This document shows, one piece after another, positions 1 through 7,708 of a stretch of DNA of 31,477 bases. Numbering within the stretch: position 1 is the stretch's first letter; every line of letters starts with the position of its first letter. Made by a program: the position numbers and the translations under genes. A model generated the notes under the pieces. The model had not been told where the DNA came from and did no database searches. It saw only the letters and a program-made list of their open reading frames with translations. This DNA comes from Firmicutes bacterium UBA4981 (lineage in GTDB: Bacteria; Bacillota; SHA-98; UBA4971): positions 13,498 through 44,974 of the forward strand of contig DGZL01000011.1 of the NCBI GenBank assembly GCA_002398515.1. The letters are read 5' to 3'.

Positions 1-974
1 AACATTTGCTGAGGAGACTTGCAGGTAGAGACATACTTCAGAAGATCCGGGAAGAAATGCTCGCCAAACTTGATCCAACCCGGACTGCACGAAGTGATGA
101 GTGGGAGAGGGCCTCCTTCCTCAATCCTCTTTAAAAGCTCATGGCCTTCTTCAATAATCGTCAGGTCAGCAGTGAAGTCAGTATCCATTACTTTGTCAAA
201 GCCAAGCCTTCGGAGAGCTGCAACAAGTTGCCCGGTAATAATTCTGCCAGGTGGGAAGCCCAGTTCTTCACCGATGCTGACTCTCGTAGCAGGGGCGGTC
301 TGGACAACCACGTGTTTTGTAGGATCTGCAAGTGCCCGGTAAACCTTTTCTGTATCATCGCGTTCTGCAATAGCGCCTACAGGACATGCATGGATACACT
401 GTCCACACAAGGCACACGCCACATCCCCTAATTCTCTCTCACATGCAGGCGCCACCACTGTGTCTACGCCTCTTCCCACAGGCCACAGCACAGTCGCAGC
501 CTGCACATCTCGGCACATCGCTACGCATCTTCTACAGTTTATACATTTGTCCGGCTCGCGAACTATTGAAGGAGTTGATTCATCCAGCGGGAGGCCACGG
601 AGTTTACGCTCAAAGCGAACCTCCCTAATTCCCAACCTTTCAGCGAGTGCTTGAAGCTCGCAATTTTGATTTCTGATGCACTGGAGACAATCGGTAGGAT
701 GATGAGCAAGGATAAGCTCGAGGTTTACTCGCCTGGCATGCCGCACATCAGATGTATTGGTGCGGACTACCATGTTATCCCTTACCGGAAAGGCACACGC
801 AGGTTGAAGTAGCTTCTCTCCTTCTACCTCTACAACGCAAATACGGCAAACAGCTTGGACTTCCAGGTCAGGATGATGGCACAAAGTGGGGATATCAATT
901 CTGAGCTTGCGAGCTGCCTCAAGAATTGTGGTGCCGGCATCCACCTGGACTTTTTGGCCGTCTATCGTTACCAT
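1..974 (-). CDS. hndD: [FeFe]-hydrogenase catalytic subunit, HydA/HndD type (3' end cut by window edge)
   Basis: This is the catalytic subunit of an NAD(P)-linked, probably electron-bifurcating, cytoplasmic [FeFe]-hydrogenase. About 324 residues are visible and the frame stays open to base 1. In order they show an N-terminal plant-type [2Fe-2S] domain, a His/Cys [4Fe-4S] segment (HHPTDCLQC...C), two ferredoxin-type [4Fe-4S] motifs (CINCRRCVAMC, CALCGQCIHACP) and the start of the H-domain. The first H-cluster motif reads TSCSPGW (bases 75-95), followed by STCKSPQQM at the edge. The textbook form is TSCCP; Ser in place of the second Cys is, as I recall, seen in part of the HndD-type family. ATG at 974 is chosen; an in-frame GTG at 980 has a better-spaced GGAG. 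It follows the NuoF-like gene by 42 bp and ends the visible operon. Identity is secure; exact class is inferred. Confidence 0.95.
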   Translation of the reverse strand, partial: MVTIDGQKVQVDAGTTILEAARKLRIDIPTLCHHPDLEVQAVCRICVVEVEGEKLLQPACAFPVRDNMVVRTNTSDVRHARRVNLELILAHHPTDCLQCIRNQNCELQALAERLGIREVRFERKLRGLPLDESTPSIVREPDKCINCRRCVAMCRDVQAATVLWPVGRGVDTVVAPACERELGDVACALCGQCIHACPVGAIAERDDTEKVYRALADPTKHVVVQTAPATRVSIGEELGFPPGRIITGQLVAALRRLGFDKVMDTDFTADLTIIEEGHELLKRIEEGGPLPLITSCSPGWIKFGEHFFPDLLKYVSTCKSPQQM

Positions 975-1016
975 TGCCACCTTCTATCACTCCTTCCGTC
1001 ATGGAGCAAAGTGAAG

Positions 1017-2627
1017 TCATAGCCTGCATGTCCCGGTGGGACACAGCCTGTCCTTGATGTGAGCTTCAAACTCGTCTCCAAAATACTTAAGCATAGTCAT
1101 GATAGGTATAGGCGCAGATTGACCCAGCCCGCAAAGGGCGGTCTTTTGCATAGCATGACTCAGGTCTTTCAAGACTCTGAGATCTTCGTAGGTTCCGTTA
1201 CCCTGCGCGAGATTCTTCACAATATCGTGTAATCTTGCTGTGCCTTCCCGACAAGGAACACACTTCCCACACGATTCCCTGGCAAAGAACCTCATGAAGG
1301 ATTCTGCGATATCAACTATGCAGTGGCTGTCATCCATTATAAGTAACGCGCCTGACCCAAGAGCAGATCCCATCTCAGGGAGAGTGAAGTAATCCATAGG
1401 TACATCCAGCATCTCGCTGGGTAGACATCCTCCGGAAGTGCCCCCGGTCTGCGCCATCTTGAACTTTCGACCTTCGGGAATTCCCCCGCCGATCTCATAG
1501 ATAATCTTGCGGAGAGTGATACCCATCGGCACTTCAATAAGACCCTTGCTGTTAATGTCTCCTGTCATGGTAAATACCTTCGTGCCAGGACACCTCAGAG
1601 TCCCGAATCCCCTGTACCAGTCAGCTCCGTTAAGTATTATCGGAGGAATATTAGCTAATGTTTCCACGTTATTTACTACCGTCGGCTTCCCCAGGAAACC
1701 ATGGGTACCCGGATACGGAGGCTTGAATCTGGGTTCTCCTCTTCCGCCTTCCATAGACTCGATAAGCGCAGTCTCCTCGCCACACACGTAAGCCCCTGCG
1801 CCTTTTCTAACCTCCACATCAAAGGAAAACCCTGAGCCAAAGATATCCTCGCCCAGCAATCCCATGGCCTTCGCCTGCTGGATTCCTTGGTTTATCCGAT
1901 GGATGGAAAGTCCGTACTCGCCTCTTATGTACACAAAGCCTCGCCGGGCTCCGACTGCATATCCGGCAATAGCCATTGCCTCAAGAATACTATGGGGATC
2001 TCCTTCCAAAACCAGACGATCCTTGAAGGTTCCCGGCTCGCCTTCATCAGCATTACATATTATGAACTTCTCATCAGCGTCGGCGTTCGCTGTGAAACCC
2101 CATTTCAAACCGGTGGGGAATGCAGCGCCGCCTCTGCCTACCAGCCCTGACTGTTTGACAACTTCTATGACATCGCAAGGTTCCATTTCAGTCAGACACT
2201 TTGCCAAGGCCCGATATCCATCAGAGGCGATATACTCCTCAATAGAGGAGGGATCGATAATCCCACAATTTCTGAGGACAATCCTCTCTTGAGTCTCAAG
2301 ATACGCAGGTTCCTCATAACTCACGATTCCTCGAAGCCTGCCTTCGCCTGTAAGGCTCCGCACAATTCTGCCTTTTAGAAGATGCTCCTCAACAATCTGA
2401 GGGACATCGGAAACCGTAACTTTCTCATACAGAGTCCCTTCAGGGTAAACCACGATTACAGGGCCGAGAGCACATGGGCCCAAGCAGCCGGTTTCAATTA
2501 CCCTTATCTCTTCATCCAGACCCAGGCGCTTTAACTCACCTGTGAGGGCGTCACGGACTGCCCTACATCCCTCAAGAACACACGGAGTTCCCCCACATAC
2601 CAGGACATGTGAACGATAGAATTGCAC
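1017..2627 (-). CDS. hndC: NuoF-like NADH-binding flavoprotein subunit of the hydrogenase (HndC type)
   Basis: This subunit should bind NAD(P)H and FMN and pass electrons to the hydrogenase through iron-sulfur centres. It has an N-terminal thioredoxin-like [2Fe-2S] domain (CGGTPC near residue 11, then CLGPC), a NuoF core with the FMN/NAD glycine motif GRGGAAFPTG near residue 165, an SLBB region, and the [4Fe-4S] motif ESCGKCVPCREG near residue 450 with a fourth Cys in TALCGLG. It stops at 536 residues, soon after that motif, so it lacks the C-terminal two-cluster ferredoxin domain found in longer HydB proteins. That matches the tetrameric HndABCD layout better than trimeric HydABC. The GTG start at 2627 follows GGGGAGGAGG. 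It lies between the NuoE-like and catalytic genes with gaps of 24 and 42 bp. Confidence 0.95.
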   Translation of the reverse strand: MQFYRSHVLVCGGTPCVLEGCRAVRDALTGELKRLGLDEEIRVIETGCLGPCALGPVIVVYPEGTLYEKVTVSDVPQIVEEHLLKGRIVRSLTGEGRLRGIVSYEEPAYLETQERIVLRNCGIIDPSSIEEYIASDGYRALAKCLTEMEPCDVIEVVKQSGLVGRGGAAFPTGLKWGFTANADADEKFIICNADEGEPGTFKDRLVLEGDPHSILEAMAIAGYAVGARRGFVYIRGEYGLSIHRINQGIQQAKAMGLLGEDIFGSGFSFDVEVRKGAGAYVCGEETALIESMEGGRGEPRFKPPYPGTHGFLGKPTVVNNVETLANIPPIILNGADWYRGFGTLRCPGTKVFTMTGDINSKGLIEVPMGITLRKIIYEIGGGIPEGRKFKMAQTGGTSGGCLPSEMLDVPMDYFTLPEMGSALGSGALLIMDDSHCIVDIAESFMRFFARESCGKCVPCREGTARLHDIVKNLAQGNGTYEDLRVLKDLSHAMQKTALCGLGQSAPIPIMTMLKYFGDEFEAHIKDRLCPTGTCRL

Positions 2628-2651
2628 GAGTGTCCACCTCCTCCCCAGATG

Positions 2652-3131
2652 TCACCTGTATTTGTCAAGAATAACCGGAATATCATCGGGCGTGAGGTTG
2701 CCGTACACTTCATCATCAATCATAATTGTCGGAGCTACACCGCATACTCCGAGACAGCTGGTGTGTTTGAGAGTAAACTTACCGCAACTTGTGGTGCCAC
2801 CCATGGGAATTCCCAGTTCTCGCTGGAGAACATCAATTAGCGAGTCTGCGCCCAGCAAATGGCATGGCGCGTTTTCACACACTCTGATTACATGTTCTCC
2901 CATGGGTTCTACAGAAAGCAGGGTATAGAAGGTAGCGACACCATACACCTTTGAGAGTGGCACATCAAGGTTCCTTGCAACCTGGATAAGCGCATTTTCA
3001 GGAAGGTATCCAAACACCCTCTGAACATCATGCAAGATAGCGACAAGCTCATGTTCGCTCTCACCATGCCTCACAATAACTTCCTTGATAGTCGATTCCG
3101 AACTGTCTAAGCTTGCAGGCATAACATCCAT
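2652..3131 (-). CDS. hndA: NuoE-like [2Fe-2S] subunit of the hydrogenase (HndA type)
   Basis: A 159-residue NuoE-family subunit that carries one [2Fe-2S] cluster and works with the NuoF-like subunit in electron transfer between NAD(P)H and the hydrogenase. The helical N-terminal half contains the family sequence VFGYLPENAL and the GVATFYTLL segment. The four cluster ligands are visible as CENAPC near residue 85 and CLGVC near residue 126. Length and domain content match a standalone HndA/NuoE. The ATG at 3131 is preceded by AGGGGG at good spacing. It is the second gene of the hydrogenase operon, 37 bp after the HndB-like gene. Confidence 0.94.
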   Translation of the reverse strand: MDVMPASLDSSESTIKEVIVRHGESEHELVAILHDVQRVFGYLPENALIQVARNLDVPLSKVYGVATFYTLLSVEPMGEHVIRVCENAPCHLLGADSLIDVLQRELGIPMGGTTSCGKFTLKHTSCLGVCGVAPTIMIDDEVYGNLTPDDIPVILDKYR

Positions 3132-3168
3132 CTCGAAGCCCCCTTTTCATGAAAGGCGCTCTGTTCCG

Positions 3169-3531
3169 TTAACCGGTAGGAATAACCCACTCTCCGACTA
3201 CCTGGCCGTTCACAACATGACTGGCCACAATCTTGCGTGCTTTCTCCATGGAAACCTTGCCGTACGCAACCTTCTCTCGGCCTGGCATCACAACAGTGAT
3301 AATGGGTTCCTGTTCACACAGTCCGATACAACCTGTCTGAGTCACAATAACATCCTGAATATTGCGCCGTGCAAGCTCATCCATAATGGCTGAAAGAGTT
3401 TCACGAGCACCTGCTGCAATCCCACATGTCCCCATACCTACCACGATTTTTGTGGTCTCTCCGCCTTCTCTGAGTCTGGTCATTGCCTGAGCTTGCTTCC
3501 TGATTCGTTCCAATTCTTCAACTGTTTTCAC
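3169..3531 (-). CDS. hndB: HndB-like (2Fe-2S) ferredoxin-fold subunit
   Basis: A 120-residue thioredoxin-like [2Fe-2S] subunit, first gene of the hydrogenase operon. I place the start at GTG 3531 because GGGAGG lies 8 bases upstream and the resulting length fits HndB; a longer reading from 3585 has no comparable site. The N-terminus is a short charged helix (KTVEELERIRKQAQ), then the conserved GMGTCGIAAGA and TGCIGLCEQEP motifs. Only three cysteines are visible, so the usual fourth ligand of such clusters is missing or supplied differently; I believe this is common in the family. It probably serves as an electron-transfer subunit. The Rex-type site and likely promoter sit about 140 bp upstream. 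Confidence 0.9.
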   Translation of the reverse strand: MKTVEELERIRKQAQAMTRLREGGETTKIVVGMGTCGIAAGARETLSAIMDELARRNIQDVIVTQTGCIGLCEQEPIITVVMPGREKVAYGKVSMEKARKIVASHVVNGQVVGEWVIPTG

Positions 3532-3669
3532 TTGCGACACCTCCCAAGACTTGCCCATCAACTCTGTCTCAAATCCCATACTCATGTCAACCGATAAGCC
3601 CTTTCCAGAATCTCCAACATTTTGAATTCAAACCCTATTGTCCCACTTCTTACTTACTAGCTTACTACT

Positions 3670-3687
3670 TTGTGCGAAATTTCACAA
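3670..3687. promoter_or_regulatory. Rex-type redox operator upstream of the hydrogenase operon
   Basis: The 18-bp sequence TTGTGCGAAATTTCACAA differs from the Bacillus-type Rex consensus TTGTGAAATTTTTCACAA (read on the other strand) only in its centre, and its outer TTGTG/CACAA arms are a perfect dyad. Two further half-site-like TGTGAAA stretches lie at about 3694-3710. The site lies between the RseC-like gene and hndB. Read on the minus strand, TTGTGA (3687-3682), a 17-base spacer and TAAGCT (3664-3659) could form a promoter overlapping the operator, but that -10 is weak. Rex senses the NADH/NAD+ ratio and often represses fermentative and hydrogenase genes, so the location fits. No rex gene is in the window. 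Confidence 0.65.
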
Positions 3688-3704
3688 TCCCCCTTTCACA
3701 CTTT

Positions 3705-4172
3705 TCACAACTTATCCCGAATATCTACATCCTCGCTTCTTTGATGCTCATTCGTACCGAGAATTCCGATAACGCTTACCCGGTACTTAGAGATGGCCGG
3801 ACGCTTGCTGTATACAGCAATCCCGACGTATGAAAGCCCTAGTAATCCGAAACCCAAAACAGCTGAAGCCAGCGGTGCCATATCCCGCCGATCGATGAAA
3901 GATGAAAGTACAGTTCCTAAGTAAAGACCGACCAGGAGAAAAGCAAGCGGTATCAGGTACACAATCGCTGCAGCCCTGACTACTTGAGACCCTTCCAACT
4001 CCAGTTCCACTTCATCGTGTTCCTTCGCGCCTATGGTATTTGCAGCAACAGCAACAATCCTATCTCTTGACCCAAACCCACACACTTTACAGCGACTGCA
4101 TTCATCTTTGCGAAATATCTCAACCTTAGCCACATTACCGGCAGTTTCAATTACTCTGCCTCGCTCTTTCAT
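3705..4172 (-). CDS. RseC-family (SoxR-reducing/positive sigma regulator) membrane protein
   Basis: A 155-residue protein of the RseC family. The N-terminal soluble domain opens with KERGRVIETAGNVAKVE and carries a cysteine motif CSRCKVC near residue 25, likely a metal or Fe-S site. Two hydrophobic helices follow at about residues 66-90 and 100-123, and the C-terminal tail is polar. Relatives occur beside Rnf-type electron transport genes and in redox control, so a role in sensing or reducing Fe-S proteins at the membrane is plausible; the substrate is unknown. ATG 4172 has GGAGG 11 bases upstream. It ends the upstream regulatory run and is separated from hndB by the Rex-type site. Confidence 0.8.
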   Translation of the reverse strand: MKERGRVIETAGNVAKVEIFRKDECSRCKVCGFGSRDRIVAVAANTIGAKEHDEVELELEGSQVVRAAAIVYLIPLAFLLVGLYLGTVLSSFIDRRDMAPLASAVLGFGLLGLSYVGIAVYSKRPAISKYRVSVIGILGTNEHQRSEDVDIRDKL

Positions 4173-4208
4173 ATTATCTACAACCTCCGGCGTTTCATCG
4201 TGACTGGT

Positions 4209-4754
4209 TTATGATACCTGGACATGCTCGAGCCCTTCCTTAATTACTTTGCGTATTACAGGCACTGCAGACGGACTTCCGAGGGGTATGTCCCCAAGTA
4301 TCTCCACCAGTGTATTTGTGCTGCACACAAATCTAGCTTTCCCTCTGGTGTGTCGGTATTCGAAGTTCACCTCCGGATTGCAGACTATAAGAAGAGCCAT
4401 AGTCTCCGCCATATCTCCAAGGGGCGCTCTGTCAATATTGCTGAGCCGAAAATCGGCTTTGATCTCTGTCCCCTCCCCTATTGCAGATCGGACTTCCAAA
4501 TCTCCTCCTGCCATTCTTGCAGCTTCCCGAAACAGAGGGATTCCAAGCCCCACTCGGCGGGTTTTTCTGGATGTGACAAAGGGATCGGTAATACTCTTAA
4601 GAATCTCCGCCGGAATTCCCGACCCGTCGTCTGCAATACGTATAGTCAAAACGTCAGAAGACTCGTCCTCACTGACTACGATTTCTATGTTATCAGCCCC
4701 TGCTTCTATAGAGTTTTGAGCTATGTCTAGGATGTGAAGAGACAGCTCTCGCAC
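4209..4754 (-). CDS. GHKL ATP-binding protein (histidine-kinase-like ATPase domain)
   Basis: A 181-residue protein made mainly of a GHKL ATPase domain. The N box is LDIAQNSIEAGA near residue 12, the G1 box IADDGSGIP near 42, and a G2-like region GLGIPLFREAARMAGG near 70; the extra C-terminal part (about residues 110-181) is not recognised. There is no transmembrane, receiver or dimerisation/phosphoacceptor domain, so it is a standalone anti-sigma- or kinase-like ATPase. GTG 4754 is chosen because AGGAGGG lies 6 bases upstream; a longer reading from 4790 has no such site. It comes 39 bp after the PHP gene and 36 bp before the RseC-like gene, within a run of DRTGG, PHP and hydrogenase-like genes. 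Confidence 0.85.
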   Translation of the reverse strand: MRELSLHILDIAQNSIEAGADNIEIVVSEDESSDVLTIRIADDGSGIPAEILKSITDPFVTSRKTRRVGLGIPLFREAARMAGGDLEVRSAIGEGTEIKADFRLSNIDRAPLGDMAETMALLIVCNPEVNFEYRHTRGKARFVCSTNTLVEILGDIPLGSPSAVPVIRKVIKEGLEHVQVS

Positions 4755-4793
4755 ATAATCCCTCCTACTTTGCGCAATTTGGACACACAACCG

Positions 4794-5543
4794 TCATATA
4801 GTCGCGTCCCGAGGCGCAATGTACCGTCCTCCGGTAAAATTCAGAGCAAGTAGAAGTTCATCCCACCTTGCGTCCTCCATTCGGATTTCTGTATAAGCTG
4901 CTATTTCACTTAGCCTGTGAGCATCTGAGGACCTGACAAAGGGAAACCGGGCAATAGACGGAAATCTATCTCTGGCCTCTTCTGCACTGATATTTCTTGA
5001 TATCTCCATACAACAAGGCCGAAGCCTGTCAGGCACAAATCCAAGGTTTCTTATGAGACTGAATGACGGCCTATCCACGTGTGCAGGTATAACCAGGCCT
5101 TCTAATTCCCGCACGCGTTTCCCTACGTAATCAACACTCATGGATGTGGAGGCCAAAAGCAAAGTGCACAACTTGCGTGTCACCTTGCCATGAGAATCCA
5201 TTACCAGTTGCTCGCCGAACCTTGCCTCGTCGTTTTCAATATCAGGTAAAGCAGAATGAATTTCTTCCTGCCAAGAAATCAAGGCGTCTACTCGTGGGAA
5301 GAATGTGAGCACATGCACATCCTCTACAGTCTGGACTTCAATTCCGCCGAGGACCATTACCCCTTCAGCTGCCCCTGCCCGAATTACCGACAAAACATTC
5401 TCCGCCGAATTATGATCGCATATTCCTATGATTGCCAGACCTTTGGCTTTTGCAGCCTTGACTATCGCAGGCGGAGTCATCTCATTCTCTGCACAAGGGG
5501 AAAGAGCGGTGTGGATATGGAGATCAGCCAAAAAGAGCCGCAC
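4794..5543 (-). CDS. PHP-domain phosphoesterase
   Basis: A 249-residue PHP-domain protein. Metal-ligand motifs are visible in order: DLHIHTALSPC at residues 7-17, CDHN near 42, GIEV near 67, PAHVDRPS near 153 and SSDAH near 204. These match the PHP family that hydrolyses phosphate esters or nucleotides with a trinuclear metal centre. The substrate is unknown; it could be a polynucleotide, histidinol phosphate-like compound or a small signal. The GTG start at 5543 follows GGGGAGGGGAG. It comes 17 bp after a DRTGG gene and precedes a GHKL ATPase gene, so a role in the same signalling cassette is inferred. Confidence 0.88.
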   Translation of the reverse strand: MRLFLADLHIHTALSPCAENEMTPPAIVKAAKAKGLAIIGICDHNSAENVLSVIRAGAAEGVMVLGGIEVQTVEDVHVLTFFPRVDALISWQEEIHSALPDIENDEARFGEQLVMDSHGKVTRKLCTLLLASTSMSVDYVGKRVRELEGLVIPAHVDRPSFSLIRNLGFVPDRLRPCCMEISRNISAEEARDRFPSIARFPFVRSSDAHRLSEIAAYTEIRMEDARWDELLLALNFTGGRYIAPRDATI

Positions 5544-5560
5544 CTGACTCCCCTCCCCTT

Positions 5561-5923
5561 CTACTTCTTCACCCTGCCCCTTATACCCATAAGGTACAGC
5601 ATGCCCGATACCTCAAAAGAAGGTTTTGCCGTGGTCAGTAAGGGGATACCTTCTTCGTCAGCCTTAAGAACAGTCTCATGAGCGGGATTGGCTCCTCCTG
5701 CCACTATGATTGCGGAAACGCCGGTAAGGCTTGCGACAGCCACGATGTTCTGGTGTATCTGCACAGTAACCCAGACATCGCCCTGCCCGGCGCCGGCCAT
5801 GACATCACTCAAAAGATCTGACGAGTACCCAAATGATACCTGGTTGTCCAACCACCCTGCGCCGGCTGCGACTTCACACTCCAGCTCATTTACAATATCT
5901 CGCACCCTCACCTGATGATTCAT
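5561..5923 (-). CDS. DRTGG-domain protein (copy 2)
   Basis: A 120-residue single-domain protein of the DRTGG type, the domain found in phosphotransacetylase N-termini and next to CBS domains, thought to bind a small ligand. The N-terminal segment VRVRDIVNELECEVAAGAGWLD, the SDLLSDVMAG turn and the IIVAGGANPAHETVLKADEEGIPLL segment define the fold. There are no membrane segments or catalytic motifs. A second related protein lies at 7698-8081; both have SDLLSDVM/CDLISDML-like segments, so they are probably paralogues. ATG 5923 follows GGGGAG. The gap to the upstream hydrogenase-like gene is only 4 bp. Confidence 0.82.
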   Translation of the reverse strand: MNHQVRVRDIVNELECEVAAGAGWLDNQVSFGYSSDLLSDVMAGAGQGDVWVTVQIHQNIVAVASLTGVSAIIVAGGANPAHETVLKADEEGIPLLTTAKPSFEVSGMLYLMGIRGRVKK

Positions 5924-5927
5924 ACCA

Positions 5928-7277
5928 TCACTCCCCAGGCTTTGAGAAAGTATTATTCTCCTTTAGAGCAGGTGGGCTCTTCTTTGCCATTTCCAGGAGC
6001 TGCTCAGCAAGGATTTCAATTTCCTCGCGCAGTTTGAGGACACAGTCAGTGTCAACTGCCAATCCCTGAACAATATCCTCAGCCAGTGCGCGACAGTGCG
6101 GACTGCCACACGAACCGCAGTCGAGCCCAGGCAGCTCGCTGACCACCTTCTCTATCATCTCAGCTTTGGTAATAGCCCGAGACACATCTTGATCAAGCCT
6201 GAAAGCAGGCACTGCCACAATATCAGGTTGTATCGCAAACTCACCGAGACGATTCCGGAGATTAAGACCTTTGTCAAGCTCCTCAAACAAGTTAGGAGGC
6301 ATCTCTGATTTATCCACAAGAGCCTCCAAATTCATCCGACCTATGAATGGGTTTAGTACAGTCAAAGCCCCGCCGACGCATCCACCTATGCACGCCTGCG
6401 CTTCCACGAATTCTATGTCAGACAACTTGCCCATTTCCAACTGCTCCAGGACGTCTATAACATTATGTATCCCATCCACCACAAGGCTTTTGGCGATCTT
6501 GGCTGCAATACGCTCCCCCCCGGAGCGTCCCCAACCCACTCCCGTCGGTGACGCCTTCAGCTTCGGATAAGGAGGTGAAATCTCCGGAACCCTTTTTGCA
6601 ATCTCTCCATAGACATCAGAGATGGATATGGCTCCGTCTACGGGGAAAGTCCCAAGCTTGTTAGCTTCACGAACCCAAGTCACTTTTGCAGGACACGGAG
6701 TAATGAAGAAAGCACCGATGTTCTCTTTGGGGATCTCGAGCTCCTGGCTTTTTCTCTCCTTGGCAAGCTTGCCTGAGCAAGCCATAGGTGAATCCACCGG
6801 AATCAGGCAGTCTATCAATGCAGGAAAGCGAACTTGAATCAGTCTTACTACAGCGGGACATGCAGCGGAAATTGCAGGCCCTCTCTTGCGCCTTCTTTTG
6901 AGATACTCTACAGTCAGGAAAGTAGCTATATCTGCGCCATAAGCCACTTCGAAGATATCGTCAAATCCAATGTCTATGAGCGCGGCTAACACTCTTTGAG
7001 GGTCAACTTCCCTGCCGAACTGCGAAAATAAGGCAGGAGCAGGTAAAGCAATGACATGCTCGAAGTCTTTCAACCTGGACAGTGAATCCGTAATGGCTGT
7101 TTTTGCATGGTTGTCACAAGTCCTGATACACTCACCGCAATCAGTGCATCTTTCTGCGTTGATCCTGGCCTTGCCGGCCCTCACTCTAATAGCTTCAGTC
7201 GGGCAGTTCTTGATGCACCTGGTGCATCCACGGCACTTTTCCTCAATCAGCAAGACTGAGTGAAATAATTGGCCCAT
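5928..7277 (-). CDS. Hydrogenase-like iron-sulfur protein (putative sensory [FeFe]-hydrogenase homologue)
   Basis: A 449-residue protein with two N-terminal ferredoxin motifs (CRGCTRCIKNCP, CTDCGECIRTC), then a domain related to the [FeFe]-hydrogenase large subunit, then a C-terminal four-Cys Fe-S domain (DCGSCGSPHC...C near residue 390). In the hydrogenase region the three H-cluster motifs are altered: SAACPAV in place of TSCCP, TPCPAK for MPCxxK, and EAQACIGGC for ExMACxxGC, so cluster cysteines remain but neighbouring catalytic residues differ. This fits the putatively sensory or non-catalytic hydrogenase groups; no PAS domain is present. Start is ATG 7277 with AAGGAAG upstream, 2 bp after the stop of the GHKL gene; TTG 7283 would be too close to that site. 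Product type is firm; sensing of H2 or redox state is inferred. Confidence 0.85.
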   Translation of the reverse strand: MGQLFHSVLLIEEKCRGCTRCIKNCPTEAIRVRAGKARINAERCTDCGECIRTCDNHAKTAITDSLSRLKDFEHVIALPAPALFSQFGREVDPQRVLAALIDIGFDDIFEVAYGADIATFLTVEYLKRRRKRGPAISAACPAVVRLIQVRFPALIDCLIPVDSPMACSGKLAKERKSQELEIPKENIGAFFITPCPAKVTWVREANKLGTFPVDGAISISDVYGEIAKRVPEISPPYPKLKASPTGVGWGRSGGERIAAKIAKSLVVDGIHNVIDVLEQLEMGKLSDIEFVEAQACIGGCVGGALTVLNPFIGRMNLEALVDKSEMPPNLFEELDKGLNLRNRLGEFAIQPDIVAVPAFRLDQDVSRAITKAEMIEKVVSELPGLDCGSCGSPHCRALAEDIVQGLAVDTDCVLKLREEIEILAEQLLEMAKKSPPALKENNTFSKPGE

Positions 7278-7279
7278 GA

Positions 7280-7708
7280 TCAACTTCCTTCTTTCGTCGG
7301 TAAGTTTATCACTGCTCTGATACTCGTCCCGGAGCCTACTTGCGACTCCACCTCAAGCTCGTCAGAATATCTCTTCATGTTAGGAAGGCCCAGGCCTGCC
7401 CCAAATCCCATCTCCCTGATATCCTCAGGCGCTGTAGAGTACCCCACCTGCATTGCCAAGGCAATGTCGGAAATACCCGGACCCTCATCATCAGCATAGA
7501 TATTGACTCGTTCAGGCAATATGTCGATACCGACTGTACCGCGGTAGGCGTGTATGACTATGTTCATCTCCGCTTCATACGCTACTATGCCCACACGTCT
7601 GGCGGTTTCTGCGTCTATGCCTATCTGACGGAGCGTCCTCTTAATCTTTGCTGCTGCCCCTCCTGCAGCTTGAAAGTCCCGTCCCACAACATGGTACTCA
7701 AGGCGCAT
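7280..7708 (-). CDS. Small GHKL ATP-binding protein (anti-sigma/SpoIIAB-like)
   Basis: A 142-residue standalone GHKL ATPase. Visible motifs are YEAEMNIVIHAYRG near residue 48 (N box), DDEGPGI near 73 (G1) and GFGAGLGLPNMKRYSDE near 100 (G2), then SQVGSGTSI. Size and motif layout resemble anti-sigma factor kinases of the RsbW/SpoIIAB type. ATG 7708 is chosen because GGGAGGAG lies just upstream; a reading from 7828 would run through the DRTGG gene. The start overlaps the end of the DRTGG gene by 11 bp and its stop is 2 bp from the next start, which points to translational coupling. Partner sigma factor or anti-anti-sigma is not in the window. Confidence 0.86.
   Translation of the reverse strand: MRLEYHVVGRDFQAAGGAAAKIKRTLRQIGIDAETARRVGIVAYEAEMNIVIHAYRGTVGIDILPERVNIYADDEGPGISDIALAMQVGYSTAPEDIREMGFGAGLGLPNMKRYSDELEVESQVGSGTSIRAVINLPTKEGS

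Noticed and set aside
4224..4730. Plus-strand frames antisense to the GHKL gene
   Set aside because: The minus-strand GHKL motifs are clear; the others have no family or start signal.
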